A stretch of 64,000 nucleotides of DNA from Butyrivibrio sp. XPD2006 (lineage in GTDB: Bacteria; Bacillota; Clostridia; Lachnospirales; Lachnospiraceae): assembly GCF_000420865.1 (NCBI RefSeq), contig NZ_ATVT01000009.1, positions 1 through 64,000 on the forward strand. Reading direction: 5' to 3'. Shown here one piece after another: positions 35,644-45,174 of this stretch. The notes under the pieces were generated by a model. The model searched no databases. It was given only the letters and a program-made list of their open reading frames with translations, and was not told where the DNA came from. A program made the position numbers and the translations under genes. Numbering within the stretch: the stretch's first letter is position 1; every line of letters begins with the position of its first letter.

Positions 35644-36735
35644 TTACTTATCTATGCCTTTCTCAAGGAATTCAGCCAGGTTGAATTCAACGTGCTCATT
35701 GGCTCTCTCAACTGCAACCTTGGCCATATCGTGCTCTACCATTATTCTTACGAGATCTTCAAAGGATGTTGACTGTGGATTCCAGTGAAGCTTCTCTTTA
35801 GCCTTGCTGGGATCTCCCCAGAGGTTAACAACATCTGTAGGTCTGTAGAAGTCAGGTGATACTTCAACAAGAACCTTGCCTGTTGCCTTGTCGTAACCCT
35901 TCTCGTCAGCGCCCTCGCCTCTGAACTCAAGCTCGATGCCTGCATAGTGGAATGCGAGCTGGGCAAACTCACGAACTGAGTGCTGTACACCTGTAGCGAT
36001 TACAAAGTCCTCAGGCTTCTCGTTCTGAAGGATAAGCCACATACACTCAACATAGTCTTTTGCATAACCCCAGTCACGAAGGCTGGAGAGATTTCCGAGG
36101 TAAAGCTTATCCTGCTTGCCCTGAGCAATTCTTGAAGCTGCAAGAGTGATCTTACGGGTAACAAAGGTCTCTCCTCTGCGCTCTGACTCATGGTTGAAAA
36201 GAATTCCTGAGCAGCAGAACATGTTGTAGGCTTCTCTGTACTCTTTTACAATCCAGAAACCATAGAGCTTGGCAACAGCGTAAGGGCTGTAAGGATGGAA
36301 AGGAGTTTTCTCGTTCTGAGGAACTTCCTCAACCTTGCCGTAGAGCTCAGATGTAGATGCCTGGTAGATTCTACATGTCTCGGTAAGTCCGCAGAGACGA
36401 ACTGCCTCAAGAACACGAAGTACGCCGGTTGCGTCAACGTCTGCTGTAAACTCGGGTGAATCGAAGGATACCTGTACGTGTGACTGAGCAGCCAGGTTAT
36501 ATATTTCATCGGGACGAACCTTTGATACTACGCCGAGTATACTCATGGAATCGCCGAGGTCTCCGTAGTGGAGATGAAAGTTTGGCTTACCTTCAAGATG
36601 AGCAATTCTCTCTCTGTAGTCTACGGAAGATCTTCTGATGATTCCGTGAACATCATATCCCTTCTCAAGCAGGAACTCTGCAAGGTAGGATCCGTCCTGA
36701 CCGGTGATACCGGTTATCAAAGCTTTCTTTGCCAT
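35644..36735 (-). CDS. gmd: GDP-mannose 4,6-dehydratase
   Basis: First step from GDP-mannose toward GDP-L-fucose. The 363-residue protein opens [18 protein letters not shown] with the dinucleotide loop at residues 9-15, and has [16 protein letters not shown] and the catalytic YAVAK (Tyr-x3-Lys). ATG ending at 36735 is used because AGAAAGGA precedes it and family members start with this sequence; an upstream in-frame ATG lacks an SD. The promoter region is shared with the divergent AraC regulator. Confidence 0.95.
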   Translation of the reverse strand: MAKKALITGITGQDGSYLAEFLLEKGYDVHGIIRRSSVDYRERIAHLEGKPNFHLHYGDLGDSMSILGVVSKVRPDEIYNLAAQSHVQVSFDSPEFTADVDATGVLRVLEAVRLCGLTETCRIYQASTSELYGKVEEVPQNEKTPFHPYSPYAVAKLYGFWIVKEYREAYNMFCCSGILFNHESERRGETFVTRKITLAASRIAQGKQDKLYLGNLSSLRDWGYAKDYVECMWLILQNEKPEDFVIATGVQHSVREFAQLAFHYAGIELEFRGEGADEKGYDKATGKVLVEVSPDFYRPTDVVNLWGDPSKAKEKLHWNPQSTSFEDLVRIMVEHDMAKVAVERANEHVEFNLAEFLEKGIDK

Positions 36736-36766
36736 AAATTGGTCCTTTCTTATTTGAAAAATAAAG

Positions 36767-36842
36767 TTGATTTGCACTTTTCCATATCATTATATTTACT
36801 TGTTTACACTTTTTAAATTCACTTTCTTGACTTTGATTTGCA
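36767..36842. promoter_or_regulatory. Direct repeats TTGATTTGCA in the gmd/araC-type divergent region
   Basis: The 10-mer TTGATTTGCA occurs exactly at 36767-36776 and 36833-36842, 66 bp apart, between the divergent starts. A minus-strand TATAAT (36794-36789) for gmd and a plus-strand TATAAT (36861-36866) for the regulator lie near the two copies. AraC-family proteins usually bind direct repeats, so these are operator candidates. Confidence 0.5.
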
Positions 36843-36897
36843 TTATCTTGCACACAAAACTATAATGGGGAATATAGGAAAAATGGAGAATAACAAT

Positions 36898-37758
36898 ATG
36901 AAAAATCAGCTATTCCAAGGCGAATATGTATCATCGGACAGACTTCTGTACACACCGTCTGAATTTGCCAAGAATAATCTTTTGTACTTGCAGGAAATAG
37001 GAAGGCTTACTGCCCAGAAACCTCATACAAGCAAGAGGCAGAATCTCTCGTCGTTTCTTTTTATATATGTTAAGAACGGAAGCGGTTATATAGATTATGA
37101 GGGAAAAGAGTACGCGGTTTATGCCGGGGACTGTGTCTTTATAAACTGCCGGAATCTGTATTCCCACAGGACATCAGAGGATCTATGGTCCATTGAATGG
37201 ATTCATTTTAACGGAGAGACTCTTCTTCCGATATATCTGAAATATGTTGAAAGAGGTGGACAGCCTGTATTTCGACCTGATGATTCCTCGAGGTTTATAT
37301 CGTTGTGGAATGAGATCAATGCGGTGTCAAGATCATCGGATTATATAAGGGATATTAAGATCAATGAATATCTCTCGGGTCTTGTTACCTTCCTCATGAC
37401 CTACAGCTGGAATCCGGATATTACACAGCAGAGCACAGGTGCAAAGAGCATCAATGCGCTTAAGGAATATCTGGATACGCACTATCAGGAAAAAATAACA
37501 CTTGATACTCTTGCGGACAATTTCCTGATGAGCAAATACACCTTATCCCGAAGTTTTAAGGAACAGGTGGGAACATCCATAATAAACTACCTTCTGGTAG
37601 TGCGCATCACCCACGCCAAGCAGATGCTTCGTTTCACCGATAAGACCGTTGAGGAGATCGGAAACAGCTGCGGAATTACCCCGCTCTACTATTTCTCCCG
37701 GATGTTCAAGCAGATAGAGGGCGTAAGCCCCTTGGAGTATCGCATGAGCTGGAAATAA
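36898..37758 (+). CDS. AraC-family transcriptional regulator
   Basis: DNA-binding regulator with an N-terminal cupin-like sensing half (SGYIDYEGKEYAVYAGDCVFI, residues about 60-82) and a C-terminal double HTH (residues about 190-286), including TLDTLADNFLMSKYTLSRSF and GVSPLEYRM. The sensing domain suggests a sugar ligand. ATG 36898 with GGAG 9 nt upstream gives 286 residues; ATG 36883 (AGGA) is the alternative. Divergent from gmd-fcl, so it probably controls GDP-fucose synthesis. Confidence 0.88.
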   Translation: MKNQLFQGEYVSSDRLLYTPSEFAKNNLLYLQEIGRLTAQKPHTSKRQNLSSFLFIYVKNGSGYIDYEGKEYAVYAGDCVFINCRNLYSHRTSEDLWSIEWIHFNGETLLPIYLKYVERGGQPVFRPDDSSRFISLWNEINAVSRSSDYIRDIKINEYLSGLVTFLMTYSWNPDITQQSTGAKSINALKEYLDTHYQEKITLDTLADNFLMSKYTLSRSFKEQVGTSIINYLLVVRITHAKQMLRFTDKTVEEIGNSCGITPLYYFSRMFKQIEGVSPLEYRMSWK

Positions 37759-37853
37759 CAGTAACATTGAAAGAACGGGGCAATAAGTGTAGAATAGGGA
37801 TTAGGATTGCGATACTGTGCGCAAATATAATTTAGAGATAGAGAGTGAACACA

Positions 37854-38792
37854 ATGAAACTACTTACTGCGATTGTTCCATGCTTTAATGAGCAGGAGAA
37901 TGTATTTGATTTTTATGATGAATTTGTCAAGAATGAGGCTTTTTTGAAGTCTCATGATTGTGATTTTGAAATAATCTTCGTGGATGATGGCTCCAAGGAC
38001 GATACTGTTGCCAGGGTAAAAGAGCTAAAGACCAAGGACAGCAGAGTTCGTCTGATCAGCTTTTCAAGAAACTTTGGCAAGGAATCTGCTATGTATGCGG
38101 GACTGAGTGCGTCAAAGGGAGATTTCGTTGCGGTTATGGACTGTGATCTTCAGGATCCGCCGGCTCTTTTGCCTGAAATGTTCAAGGCTGTAACTGAGGA
38201 GGGGTATGATTCTGTCGCTACCAGAAGAGTTGACAGGAAGGGAGAACCTCCTATCAGGTCATTCTTTGCAAGACAGTTTTACAAGCTTATCAACAGGATG
38301 AGTAATACAGAGATCGTGGACGGAGCCAGGGACTACAGGCTTATGACAAGACAGTTTGTCGATGCCATTTTGTCAATGGAAGAGTACAACCGTTTCTCCA
38401 AGGGTATCTTTGGCTGGGTTGGATTTAAGAATAAGTGGCTTGAATTTGAGAATGTAGAGCGCAAGAAGGGTGAGACCAAGTGGTCCTTCTGGAAACTCTT
38501 TGTATATGCTCTGGATGGTATTATGGCATTTTCTACAGCGCCTCTTGCCATGGCTTCATTCATTGGAGTTTTCTTCTGTATAGTAGCGTTTCTGTTTATT
38601 GTGATCATCATGGTGAGACAGCTTACCGTTGGCGATCCCAATAATACTGTGGGTTGGGCTTCTATGGTCTGCATCATTTTGTTTGTTAGCGGAGTACAGC
38701 TCTTTTGCGTGGGAATCGTTGGTCAGTACCTGTCCAAGACCTACCTCGAAGTTAAGAAACGTCCCTTGTACATTGTTAAAGAGGAGCTCTGA
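37854..38792 (+). CDS. GtrB/DPM1-like GT2 glycosyltransferase with two C-terminal helices
   Basis: Loads a sugar from a nucleotide donor onto undecaprenyl phosphate. The 312 residues begin LLTAIVPCFNEQENV, have the GT2 metal site VMDCDLQDPP near residue 98, and end with two membrane helices (about 230-255 and 265-290), as in GtrB, ArnC and YkoT. ATG 37854 is chosen over GTG 37845. The partner GT-C enzymes are further along the locus. The stop overlaps the next ATG by 1 nt. Confidence 0.88.
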   Translation: MKLLTAIVPCFNEQENVFDFYDEFVKNEAFLKSHDCDFEIIFVDDGSKDDTVARVKELKTKDSRVRLISFSRNFGKESAMYAGLSASKGDFVAVMDCDLQDPPALLPEMFKAVTEEGYDSVATRRVDRKGEPPIRSFFARQFYKLINRMSNTEIVDGARDYRLMTRQFVDAILSMEEYNRFSKGIFGWVGFKNKWLEFENVERKKGETKWSFWKLFVYALDGIMAFSTAPLAMASFIGVFFCIVAFLFIVIIMVRQLTVGDPNNTVGWASMVCIILFVSGVQLFCVGIVGQYLSKTYLEVKKRPLYIVKEEL

Positions 38793-39538
38793 TGGTCAGC
38801 ATTGTTGTTCCGGTCTATAACGCAGCAAATTACATAGAGAAGACCATTGATATGGTGTGCCGGCAGACCTACAAGGACTGGGAGCTTATCCTTGTGGACG
38901 ATGCTTCAAGAGATAACAGCGCCGAGATCATTGAGGATTACATTAAAAAGCAGGGCAAAAGAATCCGCCTTATCCGCAAGAAGGTCAATCAGGGGGCGGC
39001 TGAAGCCAGAAATACCGGCATAGATGCTTCTTCCGGAAGATTTATTGCTTTTCTGGATGCGGATGATATCTGGATGCCTGAAAAGCTTGAAGAGCAGGTG
39101 GCATATATGGAGCTGACCGGTGCTGCATTTTGTTTTCATGCATATGAATTCGGAGATGAAAACGCCAATCCTACAGGCAAGATCGTGCATGTACCGCCTA
39201 AGCTCAAGTACAAACAGGCGCTTTCAAGGACTATTATCTTCACGACAACAGTCATGTTTGATACTGAGAAGATAGATATGGAAATAATACATATGCCCAA
39301 CGTCCCAAGTGAGGATACAGCCACATGGTGGAGAATCTTAAAGAGCGGATATGAGGCGTATGGCCTTGATGAGAATCTGGCTATTTACAGAAGACCTCCT
39401 AAGTCTTTGTCGTCAAATAAGCTGGAGGCCATAGGAAGGATATGGTTCCTGTACAGAAATATTGCAGGTCTTTCTGTGGCAAAATCATTATTTTATTTTG
39501 GAGGATGGGCAGTAAGAGCAACCTTGAGAAGGCTGTAA
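38792..39538 (+). CDS. GT2 glycosyltransferase
   Basis: Adds one sugar to the growing lipid-linked glycan at the cytoplasmic face. The 248-residue GT-A domain starts VSIVVPVYNAANYIE, with LVDDASRDNS near residue 33 and the metal-binding FLDADDIW near 87. The family resembles capsular WcaA/CpsI enzymes, but acceptor and donor cannot be read. Translationally coupled to the gene before by a TGATG overlap. Confidence 0.88.
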   Translation: MVSIVVPVYNAANYIEKTIDMVCRQTYKDWELILVDDASRDNSAEIIEDYIKKQGKRIRLIRKKVNQGAAEARNTGIDASSGRFIAFLDADDIWMPEKLEEQVAYMELTGAAFCFHAYEFGDENANPTGKIVHVPPKLKYKQALSRTIIFTTTVMFDTEKIDMEIIHMPNVPSEDTATWWRILKSGYEAYGLDENLAIYRRPPKSLSSNKLEAIGRIWFLYRNIAGLSVAKSLFYFGGWAVRATLRRL

Positions 39539-39554
39539 CTGTCCGGGGAAGAGT

Positions 39555-40961
39555 ATGAAACAAAGAGAATCAAAAAAGAGAATCCTGGTTTTACTGATGG
39601 GATTTGTTGGGCTGTGTATGCAGACCGCTGTATACGCATGGTTCTGGTTTAGTGTATACTATCCCGAGGTTTCAAGACCTCGTGTCAGTGTCGACGGATA
39701 TGCGCTTGGTAATGGACTCAAGCTGTATTTTCGTGGACATCTTCTTATTCTTGCTATTTATTTCATCCTGCTTTTATTCTTTTCAAATACCTATGGCGGA
39801 CTGAAAATAGGATATTTAAGACCTATGGACGTATTTTTCTCACAGATATTTGCACTGTTCATGGTCAATTTCATATCCTACTTCCAGATTTCACTTTTGA
39901 ACAACTGGCTGGTTCAGCTTCCACCGATCTTTGTGATCTTCCTTATTCAGCTTCTCATAGCATTTGTATGGGCATATATTACCAATGCTATTTATATGCA
40001 TATATTCCCGCCGAGAGAGCTTTTGCTGGTAAGCGGAGAATATCCTGTTGATGATATCGTTACCAAGTTTAATACAAGAAAAGACAAGTATCATATCGCC
40101 AAGAAGATAAATATCTCCGAGGGTATCGATGCTGTTTACAAGGAGTGTCTTGGGGCATATGACGGTGTAATTATTTGGGATGTACCGAGCCAGTTCAGAA
40201 ACGGACTCGTTAAGTACTGCTACGGAAGAAATATCAGAATATATGTTATGCCCAAGATAACAGATGTTCTTTTAAAGGGCTCTTCACAGCTCCACCTCTT
40301 TGATACACCGGTACTGCTCCTTAGAGAGTATTCCATCAAGGTTGAGCAGAGGGCTATAAAGAGGCTGTTTGATATACTGATTTCTCTGTTGCTTATCATT
40401 ATTACTTCACCTATCATGCTCATCACGGCAATTGTTATCAAGTGTTATGATAAGGGGCCGGTTCTTTACAAGCAGATCCGCTGTACCAGAGGCATGAAGG
40501 AATTTAAGATCATGAAGTTCAGGAGCATGAGAGTCGATGCTGAGAAGGATGGCGTGGCAAGACTTGCTTCCAAGAACGATTCAAGGATAACACCTGTAGG
40601 CAAGTTCATCCGCTCGTGCAGAATTGATGAGCTTCCTCAGCTCTTTAATATTCTTGCGGGCGATATGTCATTTATAGGTCCCAGACCTGAGAGACCGGAG
40701 ATCATCAAGCAGTATCTTGAGGAGATGCCCGAGTTTGCCTTCAGAATGAAAGTGAAGGCCGGGCTTGCAGGATATGCACAGGTTTACGGTAAATATAACA
40801 CCACACCTTACGACAAATTAAAGCTTGATCTGACATATATTGAAAATTATTCAATCTGGCTGGATATTAAACTGATGTTACTGACGGTTAAGATTCTTTT
40901 CACCCCGGACAGTACTGAGGGCGTAGAGGAAAACCAGACTACAGCACAGAAGAACTCATGA
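39555..40961 (+). CDS. Initiating polyprenyl glycosylphosphotransferase
   Basis: Starts repeat-unit synthesis by moving a sugar-1-phosphate to undecaprenyl phosphate. Four N-terminal membrane helices and a CoA-binding-like region precede the catalytic domain, which opens KRLFDILISLLLIIITSPIM near residue 265 and has KFRSMRVDAEKDG, RIDELPQLFNIL and MSFIGPRPERPE. This is the WbaP/CapD-type bacterial sugar transferase; 468 residues is normal. GGGGAAG precedes the ATG. Confidence 0.93.
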   Translation: MKQRESKKRILVLLMGFVGLCMQTAVYAWFWFSVYYPEVSRPRVSVDGYALGNGLKLYFRGHLLILAIYFILLLFFSNTYGGLKIGYLRPMDVFFSQIFALFMVNFISYFQISLLNNWLVQLPPIFVIFLIQLLIAFVWAYITNAIYMHIFPPRELLLVSGEYPVDDIVTKFNTRKDKYHIAKKINISEGIDAVYKECLGAYDGVIIWDVPSQFRNGLVKYCYGRNIRIYVMPKITDVLLKGSSQLHLFDTPVLLLREYSIKVEQRAIKRLFDILISLLLIIITSPIMLITAIVIKCYDKGPVLYKQIRCTRGMKEFKIMKFRSMRVDAEKDGVARLASKNDSRITPVGKFIRSCRIDELPQLFNILAGDMSFIGPRPERPEIIKQYLEEMPEFAFRMKVKAGLAGYAQVYGKYNTTPYDKLKLDLTYIENYSIWLDIKLMLLTVKILFTPDSTEGVEENQTTAQKNS

Positions 40962-40972
40962 TGGAGTCAGGT

Positions 40973-41794
40973 ATGGCTAACGATAGACTGCAAATTTTAG
41001 TATCTGCCGTTAACAAGGATCCTGAAGAGCTGATCGGAAGCATGAACCTTGATTGTGACGCTGTCATAGTCAATCAGCTGATCGGCGATTATCAGGACAG
41101 TGATACGGCAGACAAAAGAAGTGATTACATACAGGAATTCAAGGATCATGAAGCCAGGATCATACACAGGGTTGAAAAGGGCGTGGGCCTTTCAAGAAAT
41201 ACAGCCCTTGATAATGCCGATCATGAGCTGATCCAGTTCGGTGATGACGACATTGTCTATGACGATGGCTATGCTCAGAAGGTTATCGCGGAGTTCGATA
41301 CCCATCCGGAGGCTGACATTTTATTATTTAACGTCAAGGCTCAGGAGGGCAGAGAAACTTACTGGAACACGGATTTTGCCAGGGTTAATTGGCGTAACTA
41401 CGGAAGATATCCGGCTTATGCCATATGTGCAAGAAGGCAGAAGCTTGCAGCCAGCGGTGTCAGATATTCGCTTTTGTTTGGAGGCGGAGCGCCGTATATG
41501 AACGGGGAGGATTCCCTCTTTTTACATGACTGTCTGAAGGCCGGACTTGCAATATACAGGACTCCTGTAGCCATAGGCAAAGAGCGCAAGGGAGAATCTA
41601 CGTGGTTTAAGGGATATACTGATAAATTCTTCTTTGACAGAGGTGTTTTATACTATTTTCTTTATGGGAAGATGGCAACCATCCTGGGATTCAGATATCT
41701 TTTTAAAAACAGAAATGAAATGTGCAGGGAATTGGGATTAATGCACTGCTATAAGAAGTTATGCAGCGGAGTCAGACACGGGAGAAGTTTATGA
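40973..41794 (+). CDS. GT2-like glycosyltransferase
   Basis: A divergent GT-A enzyme lacking the usual VSVIIPVYN opening; it starts ILVSAVNKDPEELI. The donor and metal region is GVGLSRNTALDNADHELIQF followed by GDDDIVYDDGY (residues about 66-97), with MNGEDSLFLHDCLKAG further on. ATG 40973 has GGAG 6 nt upstream; ATG 40958 (ATGA overlap with the previous stop) is the alternative. The stop overlaps the next ATG by 4 nt. Confidence 0.78.
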   Translation: MANDRLQILVSAVNKDPEELIGSMNLDCDAVIVNQLIGDYQDSDTADKRSDYIQEFKDHEARIIHRVEKGVGLSRNTALDNADHELIQFGDDDIVYDDGYAQKVIAEFDTHPEADILLFNVKAQEGRETYWNTDFARVNWRNYGRYPAYAICARRQKLAASGVRYSLLFGGGAPYMNGEDSLFLHDCLKAGLAIYRTPVAIGKERKGESTWFKGYTDKFFFDRGVLYYFLYGKMATILGFRYLFKNRNEMCRELGLMHCYKKLCSGVRHGRSL

Positions 41795-42672
41795 AGAAAC
41801 CATTTTTTACAATCATAGTTGTCTCCTATAATGCGGGGGATAAGCTTTTAAAGACTGTTGAAAGCGTAAACAGACAGACCTTTACCGATTACAGGATTCT
41901 CATCAAGGACGGAATGTCAACCGACGGCTCTTTGGAGAAGCTTCGTAAGGCTTATGATGTCAGCAGGATCGATGATGAGAATCCGGGCAAGATCACTCTG
42001 GCAGAGAGCTGCGACAACGGTATCTATCATGCTATGAATATTGCAGCATCTTACCTTGATGATAAGCTGAAGGTCGGAGAGAGCCCCTCATACGTCTTTT
42101 TCCTTAACTGCGGAGACTACTTCAGGAATGAAAATGTTCTCAGGGATGTCCACAAGATAATCGTTGAGAGAAATTTAAGGGAGGGCACTACTCTTCCTGC
42201 AATATACTACGGAGACATCTTCGACTGCTCAGCTGGAAGTAAGATGGCTTCGAACCCTAAGATTGATGATTATGCGTGCTACAGGAATGTTCCTTCACAT
42301 CAGGCCTGCTTCTACGATGAGAGACTTGTCAGCAGGAATCCTTTTGATCTTAAGTACAAGGTCAGAGCGGATTATGAGCAGTTCCTCAGATGCTTTTACA
42401 GAGAGAAGGCTGAAACTGTTTATATGCCGGTTGTTGTAGCCAGCTATGAAGGTGGCGGATATTCTGCCAAGAACCGCAAGATTTCCGAGGAGGAGCGCAG
42501 GGATATCATCAAGATGTACCTTCCGGCTGCTCAGATCAGAAAATATGACCTTCTGAGAATTGTTACGCTTTCAGGAATACGAACACTTATAGCTTCCAAC
42601 AAGATCACATCGATTCCGTATAACGCGATCAAAAATGCCATTTATGCCCTGAGGGGTAAAAAGGATAAATAA
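41791..42672 (+). CDS. GT2 glycosyltransferase (colanic-acid WcaE/WcaA type)
   Basis: The 293-residue GT-A enzyme begins FFTIIVVSYNAGDKL, has LIKDGMSTDGSLEKL in place of the usual VDDGS, and FLNCGDYF as the metal site (about residues 102-109). KDG in place of DDGS is typical of the WcaE-like subgroup. ATG 41791 with GGGAGAAG upstream overlaps the previous stop by 4 nt. Substrate not readable. Confidence 0.85.
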   Translation: MKKPFFTIIVVSYNAGDKLLKTVESVNRQTFTDYRILIKDGMSTDGSLEKLRKAYDVSRIDDENPGKITLAESCDNGIYHAMNIAASYLDDKLKVGESPSYVFFLNCGDYFRNENVLRDVHKIIVERNLREGTTLPAIYYGDIFDCSAGSKMASNPKIDDYACYRNVPSHQACFYDERLVSRNPFDLKYKVRADYEQFLRCFYREKAETVYMPVVVASYEGGGYSAKNRKISEEERRDIIKMYLPAAQIRKYDLLRIVTLSGIRTLIASNKITSIPYNAIKNAIYALRGKKDK

Positions 42673-42683
42673 GGAGTAGTGGT

Positions 42684-43967
42684 TTGAGAGTTCTCTGGTT
42701 ATGCAACATCATGCTTCCTGCCTATGCCATCGCGCACGATCTTCCATATTCCATGAGAGAAGGATGGCTTACAGGATGCCTTAACAGAATAAAAGAAGGC
42801 AAGAAAGACGATGAAAAGATCACTCTGGCCGTATGTTTCCCTGCGGAAGGCGAAATTGCAACTTCAAGCGAGGAGATAGACGGCATTACTTATTATGGCT
42901 TCAAGGAGGATCTAGGGCATCCCGAGATTTATGATGGGACCGTTGAGAACAGGTTTCATGTGATCCTTGATGATTTCAAGCCGGATGTGGTGCATATTTT
43001 CGGAACGGAATTTCCACACACGCTGGCGATGCTCAGAGCCTTTGGCAATCCTGACAGAGTGCTTCTGGGAATACAGGGAGTATGCAGTGCTATTGCCGAA
43101 GAATATATGGCTGAAATCCCTGAGGAGGTTCAGAAGAATGTGACCTTCAGAGACAGGATTAAGGATGATTCCCTGATGCAGCAGCAGGAGAAATACAAGA
43201 TCCGTGGGGAGCATGAGAGAGAAGCTATCATGCTGGCCGGTAATATCACCGGAAGAACAGCTTTTGATAAGCGCGAGACTGCCCGGATCAATCCAGATGC
43301 AAGATATTATCACATGAATGAGACCATGAGACCGTGCTTTTACATGGGCAAGTGGAGTGAAAAGAAAGCAGAACCTCACAGAATATTCCTTTCTCAGGGC
43401 GATTATCCTCTGAAGGGATTTCATTTTGTGTTAAATGCCATGCCGAAGATTCTGGAGAAATATCCGGATGCGCACCTTTATGTGGCCGGTAACAACATTA
43501 TCGGCAGGGGTGAGAGCAGGTATCCGTATTTTATGAGAGCAAGTGCCTACGGCAAATATATAAAGAGCCTCATCGCCAGGGGACACCTTAAAAAGAAGGT
43601 TACGATGGTGGGAATGCTAAACGACCAGGAGATGAAGGAACAGTACCTTAAGTGCAGCGTTTTCGTCTGTCCATCTATCATAGAGAATTCTCCCAACTCC
43701 CTTGGAGAAGCCATGCTGCTTGGAGTGCCGGTTGCAGCTTCTAGAACCGGCGGAATACCGGATATGGTTTCTGAGAATAAAGATGGTGTATTGTTTGAAA
43801 AAGGTAACGTGGATGATATTGTAAAGGCTATCCTCCAGATCTGGGATGAGCCTGTTATTGCTGCAGTCTACGGAGATAATGCAGCTGCACATGCAAGAAT
43901 TACCCACAACGCCGATACCAATTTCAAGAGGCTTATCGAGATATACAAAGACATTGATAACAGGTAA
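42684..43967 (+). CDS. GT4-family glycosyltransferase
   Basis: A retaining GT-B enzyme of 427 residues. The C-terminal half has GVPVAASRTGGIPDMVSEN near residue 350 and the preceding CPSIIENSPNSLGEAML, containing the GT4 ExxPxxxxEA-type motif. The N-terminus MRVLWLCNIMLPAYAIA is natural only if the TTG at 42684 is the start; AAGGAG lies 7 nt before it, so TTG initiation is well supported. Confidence 0.88.
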   Translation: MRVLWLCNIMLPAYAIAHDLPYSMREGWLTGCLNRIKEGKKDDEKITLAVCFPAEGEIATSSEEIDGITYYGFKEDLGHPEIYDGTVENRFHVILDDFKPDVVHIFGTEFPHTLAMLRAFGNPDRVLLGIQGVCSAIAEEYMAEIPEEVQKNVTFRDRIKDDSLMQQQEKYKIRGEHEREAIMLAGNITGRTAFDKRETARINPDARYYHMNETMRPCFYMGKWSEKKAEPHRIFLSQGDYPLKGFHFVLNAMPKILEKYPDAHLYVAGNNIIGRGESRYPYFMRASAYGKYIKSLIARGHLKKKVTMVGMLNDQEMKEQYLKCSVFVCPSIIENSPNSLGEAMLLGVPVAASRTGGIPDMVSENKDGVLFEKGNVDDIVKAILQIWDEPVIAAVYGDNAAAHARITHNADTNFKRLIEIYKDIDNR

Positions 43968-43979
43968 GGGTGAGAAACA

Positions 43980-45170
43980 TTGAGGATTACTTTTGTTTCC
44001 AACTACATAAATCACCACCAGCTTCCGTTTTGCAAGGCCATGAGTGAGTATGGTGAGGACGTGGAATTTTTCTTTGTCCAGACCATGCCCATGGAGGAGA
44101 AGCGCCTTCAGATGGGATGGGGTGTTGATGACAAGGCCCTTACATATGTTGTTCGTTACTACGAGGATGAGGAAAAGGCCAAAGACCTGATACTTAACTC
44201 TGATATCGTTCTTTTCGGATGGACTGAAGATAAGATCTGGGATCTGGAGCAGGAGAGACTTTCTTCCGGCAGGATATCCTTCCGCGTTAGTGAGAGGATA
44301 TACAGGGAGGGCCAGTGGAAGTTTATCAGCCCCCGAGGCCTTAAAAAGAAGTACCGTGAGCATATACAGTTTCGTAAAATGCCGGTTTATCTGCTGTGTA
44401 CCGGAGCTTATGTATCTTCAGACTTTAAGCTCATAAGAAGCTATCCCGGAAAGATGTTAAAGTGGGGGTACTTCCCGGATGCTGCGGGTGATGAGGCAGT
44501 AGCAAAGCGCGGAAGTGACAGGATACGTATTTGCTGGGCCGGAAGGCTTATTGACTTAAAGCATCCTGAATTTGCTGTTAAGCTTGCTGCTATGCTAAGG
44601 GATTTCGGCTATGATTTTTGCCTTGATATAGTGGGGGACGGCCCTCTTAAGGATAAGCTCTCTGAGATGGTAAAAGAGCTAAAACTTGCGGATGTTGTTA
44701 ATCTGACCGGGGGAAAAGACCCGAAAGAAGTGCTCTCCTACATGAGAGGAGCGGATATTTTTCTTTTCACCAGCAATTATCTGGAAGGCTGGGGAGCTGT
44801 TGTTAATGAGGCTATGCAGAGCGGATGCGCAGTTGTTGCATCGGGCGAGGCAGGTGCAGTCCCATATCTGATTGATGACGGTGTAAACGGTCTTATTTAT
44901 GAGAATGGAAGCTACGAGAAGTTTGCTGCCAAAGTGAAATATCTCTTCGATAATCGTGACAGAATACCCGTGTTTGGACAAAAGGCCCGGGATACAATAA
45001 ATAACAAGTGGAACGCTAAAAACGCTGCAAAGGTGCTTATCAGATTTTGCCGTGAGCTTGAATCCGGGAAAGAGCCTGTTATGGCAGCAGAGGGTCCGAT
45101 GAGCCCAGCGCCGGTGCTAACGCCACCCGGATTTATGAGAACTCTTCAGGAAAAGAACCACTTGGAGTAA
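43980..45170 (+). CDS. GT4-family glycosyltransferase
   Basis: GT-B enzyme of 396 residues. C-terminal donor site: GDGPLKDKL, FTSNYLEGWGAVVNEAMQSG and GAVPYLIDDGVNG in order, close to the GT4 consensus. It starts with TTG at 43980 (MRITFVSNYINHHQLPF), with AAGGGTGAG upstream; the internal alternatives would cut into the fold. Second TTG start in a row, 12 bp after the preceding gene. Confidence 0.9.
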   Translation: MRITFVSNYINHHQLPFCKAMSEYGEDVEFFFVQTMPMEEKRLQMGWGVDDKALTYVVRYYEDEEKAKDLILNSDIVLFGWTEDKIWDLEQERLSSGRISFRVSERIYREGQWKFISPRGLKKKYREHIQFRKMPVYLLCTGAYVSSDFKLIRSYPGKMLKWGYFPDAAGDEAVAKRGSDRIRICWAGRLIDLKHPEFAVKLAAMLRDFGYDFCLDIVGDGPLKDKLSEMVKELKLADVVNLTGGKDPKEVLSYMRGADIFLFTSNYLEGWGAVVNEAMQSGCAVVASGEAGAVPYLIDDGVNGLIYENGSYEKFAAKVKYLFDNRDRIPVFGQKARDTINNKWNAKNAAKVLIRFCRELESGKEPVMAAEGPMSPAPVLTPPGFMRTLQEKNHLE

Positions 45171-45174
45171 GCTG

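Noticed and set aside
43617-44363. 248-codon minus-strand open frame
   Set aside because: It spans the junction of two well-supported GT4 genes on the plus strand and shows no domain features.
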